From Pseudoips prasinana (Eukaryota > Arthropoda > Insecta > Lepidoptera > Nolidae), in assembly GCA_951640165.1 (NCBI GenBank), contig OX621266.1, positions 3,410,001 to 3,474,000 of the forward strand: a stretch of 64,000 nt of DNA. The letters run 5' to 3'. Both the position numbers and the translations under genes were made by a program. Positions within the stretch are counted from its first letter, which is position 1; each line of letters opens with the position of its first letter. Under the pieces are notes generated by a model. It ran no database searches. It was not told the origin of the DNA and saw only the letters and a program-made list of their open reading frames with translations. Positions 33,324-44,104 of this stretch are shown in pieces.

Positions 33324-34673
33324 TGTAGGACTGACAAAAATCGAATTTTAATTGTCCTATAGATGTTAAAACTGGCATATCACCCAGTTCATTTTCACAA
33401 TTGGCTACGTTAATAAAGTAATTATTAAACAATTCAACCATATCTTTAGGATCTGAAGTTATTTTACCATCGTGTTTAATAGTATGAATATTCTCTTTTA
33501 AATTAGTATTTTTGTTTCCATTTATGACTTGCCACATGGCTTTAGATTTGTTTGTAGATTTTTTAATATAATGACTATTTTGAGATTTTTGTGTCAGATT
33601 TAAAATAGTTTTATATCTTCTTGTGTACGTTTTAAACTTATTTTTATTAGTATCTGAAGGCATCCGTCTATAAGCCCACAAAAGTTCCCTTCTGCGTTTA
33701 CTGCACAACCTTATGCCTCGCGAGATCTATCTCGGTCTTTTATTAACCATTTTTTTAAATTTAACGCGGGGAAAACATAAGTTATAAAACATTATAAAGG
33801 TGTCATGAAAACGGGAAAAAGCACAATTAGGATCACTTGTTTCATAGACATCACTAAAACTCAGGCTACTAAGGCACTCCACAAACTTAGTCCTATTGTC
33901 TTCAGAATAGTCTCGTTGATATGCGTACCAGTACTGTAGAGAGCAGCTTTTTTTAACCGGACATTTAAGGATTTGAGCCGTATGATCAGAAAGAGCAAAC
34001 TCTACTAAATCTCCTTTACATCCTTTAATATTATGGGCTATGTTATCTATGCATGTGCCACTGATCAAACGTGTTGGTGAGTTAAATTGAAAATATAGAT
34101 TATACGACGCAAGAGAATTTACAAATTCGGCAGATACTTTAGTCTTCTTGAGTATGTCTATGTTGAAGTCTCCCGTAATTATGATTTTTTTGTCTTTTAA
34201 TCTATATTTATTGAGTATACTGTGGAGTGTTTGAAAGAAGATGTCATAAGCTCGAGAACTATTTATTGGGACTCTATAGAGACAAAAAATATACTGTGTT
34301 GTAATAGTTCGATTCCCGAACATTCAATTACATTAGGTACTGATAATGACATGACATCATCAAGTGTTATGTACATATGTATATTTTTCACTAAAATACA
34401 GGAACCCCCACTTCTACAATTTCTGCAAAAAGCTGTCACTAATTTATAGGATGGGATTTTTAATCGAGACATATCATGCGCAATCATATTATGTTCTGTG
34501 ATACATAAGACATCAATAGATTCAGAGGTTAATTCATTCAGACATACAGTGAACATATCTGATTTATTAATTAATCCTGCGATGTTTTTATGGAGAACAT
34601 AAATATATTTATACACGAAATAAGTTACAGTTGATATTCTTATCATTATTATTATTACACGCAGTATTATCAA
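33316..34673 (-). pseudogene. LINE-3 ORF2 endonuclease and linker, in three frames
   Basis: 34673-34263 encodes the domain start (VLHKNIAGLINKSDMFTVCL, IDVLCITEHNM with the Glu, GGSCILVKN). 34323-33727 gives YIFCLYRVPINSS, KKIIITGDFNIDIL (GDFN) and EFALSDHTAQIL (SDH). 33708-33316 gives the linker (KSKAMWQVINGNKN). Successive frame changes separate the pieces. The metal-binding and catalytic motifs are all present. Confidence 0.82.
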
Positions 34674-35916
34674 TCTCTACATTATTTTTAGATTGATCTG
34701 GTTGGTGGTCTGAGAGAGTTAATACATTATGTCTTAGTTCTAATTTTAATTCTAAATCATCAGAGTATTTAATTACAGTTTTCCGAAGGTTATCAAAAAT
34801 GTTTTTCATCCCGTTATTATTAAGTATACCAGACCATGAGAACATCGAGTAATCGCACGTTAAATTCAGATTTGAATCTAATATAATTGCATATTTATAT
34901 GTTTGTACATCTTGAACAAGCATGGTATTAAACGTTTCAATTCTCCAGTTATACATTGTAGAGACATTACTTAGTTTGTATGTGGGTAAACATAGTATAA
35001 TATTAGTAAAAGTTATATCTATTAATGTCTTTCGTAAGTTAATAATCAAATTCGAGTAGTCACTAGTTGTTTCAAAATCGTCAGAACCAATTAGAATTAT
35101 ACAGAAGTCCTTTAAGGTATAATTAGTTAGTTTAGAGCTTAAATTAGTAATAGTGTTCATAAGTCCACAATTTGGTATAATATAATGACATAAACTATAG
35201 TTATAAAAAGAATTTTCAGCTATGGATAATATGTTGTTGGTTTTGTTACTGCTTATTATACATAGGTTGCCTTTATCTTGATACAGCTTTTTTGTGTTAC
35301 GTAAAATACATGGCTGATTATTCATTGTAGTTTGAAGGGTATTTTTCCAATCAGTTGATTCCACAACTGTATCTCTTGAACCTTCGTAAGAAGGAAAGGA
35401 ATAATATTTAAATTCGACATTTTTCTCTCGGTACTCTAACTCTTCATGTAATTGAACTTTCGGTGAAGTCTCATCAGTGATTTGTGTAGGTGCTACTGAT
35501 GATGGTAGGTTGTCACTCATATGCTTTAATGATTCATTTAGTTGCCGCGATTTTAGAAGTAAATGCTCGTCCGCCAGTGTTGAGATTCTCGATTCTTTGC
35601 GCCGCCTGCTAGATACCGGAGTTCTCGTATTGTTGTCATCAAAGTTGACTTTTTTGTAGTTGTTTATTATCATATAACATTTTTTTAGTTCTGCCTTTAA
35701 ATTTGTCACCTCAGAGTTAAGATTATCTATTTCATTGTTCGCTATGATGAGGTCGGTTTTTAGTTTTTTTAATTCAAAACTTTCTTCATCAATTGATACA
35801 TTTGGTTCACTCAACATGGTCATGTCATTCATAGGCGGTGACTTCATATTTGAGACGTCAAACATAGAACAGTAACGTTTAATGTCAGGTCTTCTTAACG
35901 TAACGTTATCTTCCAT
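34609..35916 (-). pseudogene. LINE-3 ORF1 with coiled coil and SGNH-like domain
   Basis: 435 residues from an ATG at 35916. Residues 45-90 form a leucine/isoleucine heptad region (ELKKLKTDLIIANNEIDNLN). The middle is Ser/Arg-rich. About residues 210-390 read CIISSNKTNNILS, CHYIIPNCGLMNTI, FCIILIGSDDFETTSDYSNL, IILCLPTYK and WRIETFNTML, the block order of an SGNH/GDSL-type esterase fold (II.IG.DD at the block III position). CR1-type LINEs are known to carry such ORF1 esterases. The block I Ser and final Asp-x-x-His are not convincing, so activity is doubtful. The frame itself is intact. Confidence 0.6.
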
Positions 35917-35984
35917 TTTAATTGGTATGGCAGTAATTGTTTTTTATAAAAAGACTGACTAGATAATAAATATAAATTGAAAAC

Positions 35985-36075
35985 TTTTTGCGGTTTGCGG
36001 GATTTGATCCTCCGACGTTAGGGCGACTGGTAGACGCGTTAGCCGTTAGGACAACGCTCTTGATATACTGCGAGC
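35985..36075 (-). repeat. tRNA-like pol III fragment
   Basis: On the minus strand a B-box-like GGATCAAATCCCGC (plus about 36000-36013) lies 40-50 bp after a region with CGGCTAACGCGTCTACC. The A box is poor and no acceptor stem pairs, so this is at best a SINE or tRNA-pseudogene piece next to the LINE-3 5' end. Confidence 0.35.
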
Positions 36076-37991
36076 GAAATAGGCGACCAATTACTTGCTA
36101 TATTTACAGCGGTGTGATGTAGGTAGGTAGGTATGACCTTGACTGACTGGTTCGGTCGTTCACCTTTGCAATTAGCACTTGCAAGTCACTGCACTTTCTA
36201 ACATTAATTTTTGTATTGATTTTCGTTATTAACACTTATTTAGTGATTTCACTGCTTTGGTTTATAAACACATTTGTTTTTATTTATATTAAACACATAG
36301 TAGTATAAGTTTTAGTGATTTTTAGAGTATTATTCTAGTTTTTGGGATTAAATAAATAGGAGCAATCTGTCACACAACCGTTCGGCGCGAGGGTGGCGGG
36401 GGCCGTCAAGAGACTTTGGGCGGTGCGACGCTACGGTAAAGACATCATGGCATCAGAGGCAACAGTCTTTCACTCCCTGAGATCAACCGATCTCCATTCC
36501 CTAAAGTTTATTCGCGGGTTCAATTGTGTACAGTCTTAATTAATTCTTACAGTAATATAACCAGAATGAAATGAAATTGTCACGTCGCACACAAAAAGTA
36601 GGCGCCTGACCAAATTAAATAGTAACAGCTGCCGCCAGTTTTTAAATTCTATTAGAAATCCCTAAGTGGTACGATTAGATTATAACTCCATTCACTCTAA
36701 TTAGCTCCTTGTTCGATCGTTCATGAGCGATGATTTGCGAATCGTATTCATTACGGAGGTCACCGTGAGATTGTTGGTTACTAATTGTGCTAAGATTTTT
36801 ATTACAACTATTAAGTGCTCACGTACTGAATACGTGAAGATAATTACTTGTATTGTGTATTGTTCCCGCTGGGGTGAGTTATATATTTATTAGTCGAAGT
36901 AGTTGTCAGTTGTTCTCTCTTAAGTACACGTATAGAAGTGTTATATTTTCTGTTGGGGCTGCTTAGCATAATTATGAAGGGTATTAGAAGGGTTACTGTG
37001 CTAGAATAGGGCTATTTGCTGTCATCGTAAGCTTCCCTAAAACGAGTGTTGGTTACATTCCAGGAACCCCCCTACTACTGATTTATTTTGTGAGTTGGCT
37101 GACACTTGAGTCCGCTGTGAGTGTGAAACCTGCGAAATACCAGAAGAGAAGGCATTATCTCCAGAAGACCACCCATTCAAGATAACACTCTGTCAGGCCA
37201 GTTCCCTCTAAATACCTACTTCTACCTACTTTATATTATTATAATTGAGTGCGTTGGGAAGTGGACAGAACAATAAATTATAATTTATATCAGATTGTTC
37301 TCATTAATTCGAACCCTCTATCATTCTTTCTGTAACCTGCTACCAGGTTACAAAATAATAAAATTTATTCAGCACTTGGGTATTAACATGCACTTGTACT
37401 TGTCAAGCTCACAATGCAGTACACAAACATAGTAGAATATAGTATAAAAGTAACAAAAAAAATTAATTAATCCGTTAGTGCGGTCTGTATGATCACATAT
37501 GTTTTTTTAACCCTTAAATAAATAACAAGTTACCAAGCAATTATTTTAAAATTTATTACTACTTTATTAAAATTAAAGAATTGAAGACAACGAGCAGTTG
37601 GCTAGTGCAGAAGGCTCTCAGCCAGTAGCTTAATTTAAGCGACTAATACCTGAGGCTACACTTATGGGATTCGGGCCACAGCACTGGGGGCCTTCAGCGG
37701 CCGTAAAGACGGATTATAAATGAGAGTGTAATCACATGCATGGGATAACTGATCACGTGTTAAGGGGCCAACGCGATCCTTTCCGCTGAGGAACCTACCC
37801 TAGCTATGTTGCGACTTTCTCTAGCTCTATATACAGTCCACGCTTTTATTTATCATACCCAGTAAGACCCTTAAGGTCGTACCGGTTTTTATATTTCCCT
37901 TTTGGCTCCATGGTCTAAGAGGTGGGATATATACCTGGTATGGATGCTCAGACACGTCTTTCGATGGAGAGTTGTCTTCTTTGATCAACAT
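36076..37991. other. Long stretch without recognised genes
   Basis: GC-rich near 36380-36440 (GAGGGTGGCGGGGGCCGTC), otherwise AT-rich. The first part may be LINE-3 5' UTR. A stretch near 37590-37700 (GTTGGCTAGTGCAGAAGGC ... GGGATTCGGGCC) vaguely resembles A and B boxes. I see no protein-coding motif. Confidence 0.4.
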
Positions 37992-38783
37992 AAAACACAC
38001 ATCTTTGGGGACTGCCGATGGAAGTGAAAACTATTTTTTCGTTCTTTTACTCCGAAAGTACTGTTTTGAATTTGATCCGTGTACCGAGTGGAAGATGCTT
38101 CCCTCCCTATGGTGGGAATAAATTAAATAACTGGCCAAGTGCGAGTCGGACTCGCCCATGAAGGGTTCCGCAGCAGTTGATTAAATGAAAGGTCAATTGC
38201 GGTTTACGATTTATGACGCATTAAAAAAAAACTACTTACTAGATCTCGTTCAAACCAATTTTCGTTGTTAGTTTACATGGTAATGTACATCATAATTTTT
38301 TTCAGTTTTATCATTCTCTTATTTTAGAAGTTACAGGGGTGGGGGGGGACACTCGTTTTTCCACTTTGGAATTGTCTCTCACGCAAACTATTCAGTTTAG
38401 AAAAAATGATATTAGGAACTTCAATATTATTTTTGAAGACCTATCCATAGATACCCTACATGTATGGGTACGATGAAAAAATTTTTTTTGAGTTTCAGTT
38501 CTATGTATACCCCCAAAATTATAATTATTTTTCCATTTTGGTGTGAAAATCTTAATGCGGTTCACAGAATACATCTACTTACCAAGTTTCAACAGTACAG
38601 CTCTTATAGTTTCGGAAAAAAGTGGCTGTGACATACGGACGGACAGACAGACAGACATGACGAATCTATAAGGGTTCCGTTTCAGGCCTAACATAATTAA
38701 GCAAAAAAGTGCATAACGCCGCTAAAGATTTCATTTCAAAAATGTCAATACGATTTCATTAAATAATTTAATGACATCGGAAG
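37992..38783 (+). repeat. Repeat D, copy D1
   Basis: About 790 bp matching 60281-61021. It begins AAAACACACATCTTTGGGG and ends GACATCGGAAG. Internal landmarks are GTGCGAGTCGGACTCGCCC with the palindrome GCGAGTCGGACTCGC, CGGACGGACAGACAGACAGAC, and TATAAGGGTTCCGTTTC. These landmarks are familiar from very common lepidopteran interspersed repeats. It lacks a 13-bp piece (GCAAGTATTTCAG) found in D2 and has a shorter G run (about 9). Class not assigned. Confidence 0.8.
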
Positions 38784-39048
38784 TAATTATTTTACCATCC
38801 TTTAGTAATGGATTCTTTATTGGTGGATATTACTTAATTACTTAACGTGTGGGCAGTGGCTACCCTAGTGTCAGAGTTTTTCAAGCCGCCAAGCCTCTGA
38901 CTTGGCTTAACGACTGGACCAACAGATTAACGTGCCCTCCGAACCACGGACGTGCTCGAAATCAAACCAGTTTAGTGGCCACCCATCATGGACTAACCGC
39001 GATCCTAGTTGCTTAACCTCGCCGAACACTTACGGACTGTAGCATCTA
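38784..39048. other. Possible interspersed repeat fragment
   Basis: Contains GGCAGTGGCTACCCTAGTG and GACTTGGCTTAACGACTGG, a wording I associate with a common lepidopteran dispersed repeat, but no second copy lies in this window. No gene is seen. Confidence 0.3.
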
Positions 39049-39685
39049 GATGATCTTTGAGTTCTTAGGTATAAAGCCTAATTTTCTACTACAAATTATT
39101 GTTTTTTAGTGCTATCTAATTAGTTTTCTAGTGTACCCTAATCTGTTTATTTACTTACCTGTTAGCTCTCGTTGAGACGCATCCAACGACACACGGTGAT
39201 CGCACCAGTATTTCATAAGATATTCGCAAGTTTAGAATTTTCATCACCCGAACCGAGGTTACGAGGCGGGTAGTTTTTGCCCATACATTACGTATATCTC
39301 TATCCACAAACATACGATTCCAATCATTTTTTTTGTGTCTATCGTTTAATATTACCCCCCCCCCCCCCCCTATATATAAAGTAACTTCGTTTTCATTATA
39401 ATACACATATATATTTCTGAAATCGACTCTAAACAATAGTTTTTGTGTATTTTGTACTGAAAACATAGTTTTTGGTCAAGTACTTATTATTTTTACGTAG
39501 GGTATATAGCTTTTATAATTGTACTATCAAAAACTCAAGGAAACGCATTCGCCAACATCCTATTTGCGGTTGTAAGACACATGATCTTTGAGTTCGTTGG
39601 TATAAAGCCTAATTTTCTACTACAAATTATAGTTTTTTAGTGATATCTAATTAGTTTTCTACTGTACCCTAGTCTGTTTATTTAC
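39049..39685 (-). repeat. Repeat M, reverse cluster, left part
   Basis: One long M unit plus part of a second, in reverse orientation to the 7424-9809 array. It contains a 16-C run at 39355-39370 where other units have 3-6. A frame of 103 codons (39466 to 39155) is open here. The second unit is interrupted at 39685 by gypsy-2. Confidence 0.85.
39155..39466 (-). other. Conserved open frame of repeat M
   Basis: ATG-led frame with FSVQNTQKLLFRVDFRNIYV, NDWNRMFVDRDIRNVWAKTT and RLVTSVRVMKILNLRISYEI. The same frame is open at 42795-42493 and 43324-43043 but broken in several plus-strand units. I do not recognise a protein family. A consensus splice donor CAGGTAAGT lies just after it in several units. 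Openness may simply reflect high identity between copies, so coding is not shown. Confidence 0.3.
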
Positions 39686-39792
39686 TGATAAATACGGGGA
39701 TAGACAAGTGAAACGATTGCTTGCTAATTACGCACTGACGTTTATTGGTCGTCTCGCTTAGTGGTGCGTAGGCACGCGCACACATATATAAC
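39686..39792 (-). repeat. gypsy-2 3' LTR
   Basis: Begins on the minus strand GTTATATATGTGTGCGCG (possibly with a preceding T) and ends CCCCGTATTTATCA. It contains CAATAAACG, a likely AATAAA signal. Identical to the 5' LTR over 107 bp. Confidence 0.88.
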
Positions 39793-39872
39793 AATTCCTC
39801 CCCTTAGCTTAAAAATACAAATTAACCAACTATGGTACGGAACCCTACGGCTATTCTATACATAAATAGTCT

Positions 39873-40214
39873 CTAAAAGAATAATTTGTAATTAACTTTA
39901 GGCCGATTACGTTTAGACCGTGGTGTTGGTGCAGGTTCACTCGCCTGCTGTTGTGGTGACTCTTCGCCGGTAAACCCTGTGCTAGGAGAATCGGGTAATG
40001 CCTCCTGGAACTCCTCTTCCTCGGCCGAGTTGTCTGGTGTGGATGATTGCGAGACCACTGAGGGTGTAGTCACCGGGGTGGCTGCTCTTGCTGAGCCAGA
40101 CATATTTGAAGCAATCAGCGAGTCCTCTCCCCCTTCACCCGTGCCGGGACACGTCGTCACCTCAGTAGACAGGGTCTGTGAAGTTGAGCTTCTACTTGTT
40201 CTGACGCTAAACAT
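39873..40214 (-). pseudogene. gypsy-2 pol C-terminal tail
   Basis: A Ser/Thr/Glu/Pro-rich tail (SAEEEEFQEALPDSPSTG, EPAPTPRSKRNRPKVNY) ends in KLFF-stop at 39873, near the polypurine tract. It corresponds to the gypsy-1 tail. Its first residues come from out-of-frame RNase H sequence (the codons for CLASEQ in another frame), so its apparent Met start at 40214 is an artefact of the deletion junction. Confidence 0.65.
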
Positions 40215-40891
40215 TTTTTAATCGCTGTGAATGCTTCCTCGTGCTCCCGTGTCCAACACCACCTGCTACCCTTTTTTAACAACTCATATAAAGGCCCCAA
40301 TATCGAAGACGCGTTATGAACAAAGTTTCTATAATAATTTACCAGCCCCAAAAATGACTGTAATTGACTAACATTAGTTGGGACCGGTGCCTCGATCATA
40401 GCCTTCACTTTCAGCGGTGATTTATGCAACCCATTTTTATTTATCACGTAACCAAGGTAATTTACTTCCTCGCTAAAAAACACACACTTATCTTTTTGTA
40501 AGGTCAGTCCCGCGTCTTGTAATTTTAATAACACTTGATGTAATCTGTCCAGGTGTTCAGATCTAGTTTTCCCGGTTATTAAAATATCGTCAAGCATACA
40601 GAGAGTGCCGGGAACGCCAGCTAGCACGCCCTCCATTGCGCGTTGGAACACCGCCGGCGCACTTGCAAGGCCAAAACAAAGACGTGTATGTTTGAATATT
40701 CCCCTATGTGTATTTATGCATGTTAATTCTTGTGACTCATCATCCAACAAAAATTGGTTGTAAGCATTTGACAGGTCCAATTTAGTGAACTGTTGACCCC
40801 CACACAGCTTAGAAAAAAGTTCAGTTACCGTTGGCAACGGATACTGATCAATACTAATTGTTTGTTTACACCAGTTGAGTAATCGGCGCAT
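40195..40891 (-). pseudogene. gypsy-2 RT core
   Basis: After a frame change near 40860, the RT reads ISIDQYPLPTVTELFSKL, FTKLDLSNAYNQFLLDD (first Asp), INTHRGIFKHTRLCFGLASA, TLCMLDDILITG (catalytic DD), YLGYVINKNGL and FLGLVNYYRNFVHNAS. It stops being homologous at KKCLASEQV, just where gypsy-1 reads ECLTSDQVLTHFNPNAK, and continues into the deletion junction. Confidence 0.9.
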
Positions 40892-42327
40892 ATACGTATA
40901 GATCCATTTTGCTTTAACACCGGCACGATCGGTGACGCATACCGCGCGTGATCAACGGGCTTTAAAACTCCTAACCCTACTAAGCGATCTATTTCTTTAT
41001 CTACGTTACTTTTTAACGCAAAAGCTATCGGTCGGGCCCTGATAAAAACTGGTTTCGCATTTTCCTTTAATTGTAACCTCACTTTATATTTATTAAACAA
41101 TCCTAATTTGTCCGAAAAGACCGACGGATAACGGTTTTTCAACGTATCGAACAAATTATTTTCGTCTAATTGCTCGCAATATTGTATCGGCGATAATTCT
41201 AACCTGAATTTCGAAATAAAATCGCGACCGAGGATTGGCGGCCCGCCGTCTCGCACGACATAAACATTGATTGAGTGTGATGCGCCCGCGTAACTTACTT
41301 GCAACCGCGCTATACCTACACAAACTATGTTATCACCCGTATATGAAAATAAACGTTTCCTAGTCGTTGACAATGGTACATTGTTAAAATATTTTTTAAA
41401 CGTTTCCTCAGAGATTGCGGTAACGGCCGAACCACTGTCTATTTCAAACTTCAATTCAATTCCCGAGACCGATACCGTTTCTGTCATTGGTTTCCCTTGT
41501 ACTGACCGAATATTAAAACACTTACCGTCGTCATCGCTTTCATCCACCGCTCCCGTTTCCACATAATTTATTTTTTTACACATCTTACGCAGATGTCCCG
41601 TGGCATAACACCTCCTACATTTCGATTTAGCGAACCTACACTGGGATGCCTCGTGATTATAGTAACCGCACACTTGACACTGCACTTTAACTCCCGAATT
41701 AGGCGCAGCTGCACGAACTGGTGACGTTGCCGACGCCGCCGCCCGCGTGATCTTAAACAGCTGGTCGTGCGCCGTGGATTGCAGCCCGGTGCCCGCAGCT
41801 GCCCGAGCACTCCGCGCGTTTTCTGCAAACTCCATCGCCTTCGTTAACGTCAGACCCGCGAGATCTTTTGCGAATCGCTTCTCTCTGTCGGGACCCGCGC
41901 TCATTCCCATGACAAATTTGTCCCGAAGAGCTTCTTCCACATTCGAAAAACCGCAGTGAGCCGTCAGACCGCGTAACCTCGCGGCCCATTGTGCGTATGA
42001 CTCCCCCTCTTGTTGCGTAGCCGCGTAAAACTTATAACGCTCGCCGAACCCACACCGCTTTGGAATAAAATGCTCGTCCAAAAGCTTCAGTATATCCTCG
42101 TACGGAACGTCCTGCAACTGCTTTGGCAACGCGAGATCCGCCGCCAACTTGTGTGTGCCATCCGCGAGTGCGCTCAGCAAGACAGCTCGTCGCTTTGTCC
42201 CCGTCGGATCGCTTGTCTCGGTGATGTCGTTTGCTACGAACCACTGTTTAATCCGGCATTTGTAAGTCTCCCAAGACTGTACAGTGTGGTCAAACACCGA
42301 TAAAATTCCAAAAAACGAACCGGACAT
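40861..42327 (-). pseudogene. gypsy-2 gag-protease-RT N-terminus
   Basis: A true ATG at 42327 opens one continuous frame: a capsid-like region (VFDHTVQSWETYKCRIKQWF, LLDEHFIPKRCGFGERYKFY, ALRDKFVMGM), a zinc knuckle CQVCGYYNHEASQC (C-x2-C-x4-H-x4-C) with a second Cys-rich part CRRCYATGHLRKMC, retropepsin LKFEIDSGSAVTAISEE and ILGRDFISK, and RT entry RARPIAFALKSNVDKEIDRL, YASPIVPVLKQNGSIRICAD. gag and pol share one frame here, so gypsy-1 probably did as well before decay. The frame breaks after TGVNKQ. Confidence 0.9.
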
Positions 42328-42366
42328 TTTTACTTTTTATTTTCGTGGGTAGGTCCTCGTCGCCAA

Positions 42367-42473
42367 TGATAAATACGGGGATAGACAAGTGAAACGATTG
42401 CTTGCTAATTACGCACTGACGTTTATTGGTCGTCTCGCTTAGTGGTGCGTAGGCACGCGCACACATATATAAC
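42367..42473 (-). repeat. gypsy-2 5' LTR
   Basis: Identical to the 3' LTR over 107 bp. It is followed on the minus strand by TTGGCGACGAGGACC, the primer-binding-site candidate shared with gypsy-1 (GTGGCGACGAGTTTACC). Confidence 0.88.
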
Positions 42474-43395
42474 TTATTACGCTAATTACATGTTAGCTCT
42501 CGTCGAGACGCATCCAACGACTTCGCACACACGGTGATTGCACCAGTATTTCATAAGATATTCGCAAGTTTAGAATTTTCATCACCCGAACCGAGGTTAC
42601 GAGGCGGGTAGTTTTTGCCCATACATTACGTATATCTCTATCCACAAACATACGATTCCAATCATTCTTTTTGTGTCTATCGTTTAATATTAGCCCCTCT
42701 TTATATAAAGTAACTTTGTTTTCATTATTATACACATATATATTTCTAAAATCGACTCTAAACAATAGTTTTTGTGTATTTTGTACTGAAAACATAGTTT
42801 TTGGTCAATTACTTATTATTTTTACATAGTGTATATAGCTTTTATAATTGTACTATCAAAAACTCAAGGAAACGCATCCGCCAACACCCTATTTGCGGTT
42901 GTAAAACACATGATCTTTGAGTTCTTTGGTATAAATCCTAATTTTCTACTACAAATTATAGTTTTTTAGTGATATCTAATTAGTTTTCTACTGTACCCTA
43001 ATCTGTTTATTTACTTACCTGTTAGCTCTCGTCCGGACGCATTCAACTACATCGCACACACGGTGATCGCACCAGTATTTCATAAGATATTCGCAAGTTT
43101 AGAATTTTCATCACCCGAACCGAGGTTACGAGGCGGGTAGTTTTTGCCCATACATTACGTATATCTCTATCCACAAACAAACGATTCCAATAATTCTTTT
43201 TGTGTTTATCGTTTAATATTAGCCCCCTTATATATAAAGTAATTTCGTTTTCATTATAATACACATATATATTTCTAAAATCGACTCTAAACGATAGCTT
43301 TTGTGTATTTTGTACTGAAAACATGGTTTTTGGTCAATTACTTATTATTTTTACATAGTGTATATAGCTTTTCTAATTGTAATATCTAAGATAAG
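42474..43395 (-). repeat. Repeat M, reverse cluster, right part
   Basis: Most of one long unit and part of another. Open frames of 100 and 93 codons (42795-42493, 43324-43043) match the frame at 39155-39466. M identity ends near TTCTAATTGTAATATC at 43388. Confidence 0.85.
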
Positions 43396-43879
43396 TTGTT
43401 AGTACTCAGTAAACAATCAGGTGAGACAACAAAGAAGTGTTATCAATTTTAAATTTTATCTCGTCAAATTATTATTAACCACTTCTCTGTAAAATACTAG
43501 ATTTAGAACGATTAAAAGTTTCATATAGATGAGTTTTAATATACCTGGCCTAGTGCGGCGTTGTAAAAAGTAAATAAAAATATTGGTGGCTACAGGGTTT
43601 CCAGTTTAGTGCGATATACTGCGCTGGCGGTCTACTCTCCCCCCATCTTACGAATATACTATCGATCAGGTCACATGTCCTGACGAGAGTTTAACAATTT
43701 TTACTTATCCTTAAAAAGAACACAGTGCCGCTAAAGAAGACTTCACTTCGAAAAAATCATTTGTTTTGGTAAAAAAAGTGATTCCTAATACATTGTCTAC
43801 TTCTCTCAATATGTTTCGTTTACGTGTTAATAGTAGTACGTTATCTATCCCGTCGTTTGTTGTTATCTATAGTTTCATT
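43396..43879. other. Non-coding stretch with a repeat D-like tail
   Basis: GTGCCGCTAAAGAAGACTTC near 43724 resembles the repeat D tail (AACGCCGCTAAAGATTTC), so a decayed piece of D may be present. No gene is recognised. Confidence 0.35.
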
Positions 43880-44095
43880 TTCTGCATAGGAATCGAACCC
43901 ACTATTAGATCAAAATTGATCTTAATCCTAGAAGCATTGAGTAAAGTTGTAAACTGCATATTCTATTAATTTAACATATAATAAAATATAACTCCTCGAT
44001 TAAGTTCTACCATTGTAGTTTGAGGAACTACATTAGAACCCAACTTGAAGTCACTTCAAACAAAAATAAATAATATAACACAAGGATTATTTCAT
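43880..44095 (-). repeat. Repeat S, reverse copy
   Basis: The reverse complement reads TCTAATGTAGTTCCTCAAACTA, CAATGGTAGAACTTAAT, ATGCTTCTAGGATTAAG and AATAGTGGGTTCGATTCCTA, matching the tandem copies at 1520-2310. It abuts the 3' end of the truncated R1-like LINE. Confidence 0.7.
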
Positions 44096-44104
44096 TAAGA
44101 TTAT

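Larger units (their letters stand above)
31656..35980 (-). mobile_element. LINE-3, CR1-type with esterase-like ORF1
   Basis: Minus-strand order: ORF1 (35916-34609), endonuclease in two frames, linker, RT (33323-32385), C-terminal region (32279-31785), 3' UTR. The 3' end is AATAAAAAAATTTGACTTTGAC with the TTTGAC/TTGACT unit repeated (plus 31656-31680), the sort of short terminal microsatellite by which CR1-type elements end. It is nearly complete but has at least four frame breaks. The 5' limit is uncertain. Confidence 0.85.
39686..42473 (-). mobile_element. gypsy-2, deleted Ty3/gypsy element
   Basis: 107-bp LTRs at 39686-39792 and 42367-42473 are identical by eye. On the minus strand, PBS candidate TGGCGACGAG (plus 42356-42365), gag, protease, RT, a pol tail and the polypurine tract AAGGGGAGGAAT (plus about 39794-39805) follow. 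RNase H after its first strand and all of the integrase are missing, with a single junction near 40200. It lies in an M unit. I could not find a clean target duplication: the flanks read TTTAC and TTATT. Confidence 0.9.

Noticed and set aside
37590..37700. SINE with A and B boxes
   Set aside because: The candidate B box (GATTCGGGCC) departs too much from consensus and no second copy is seen.
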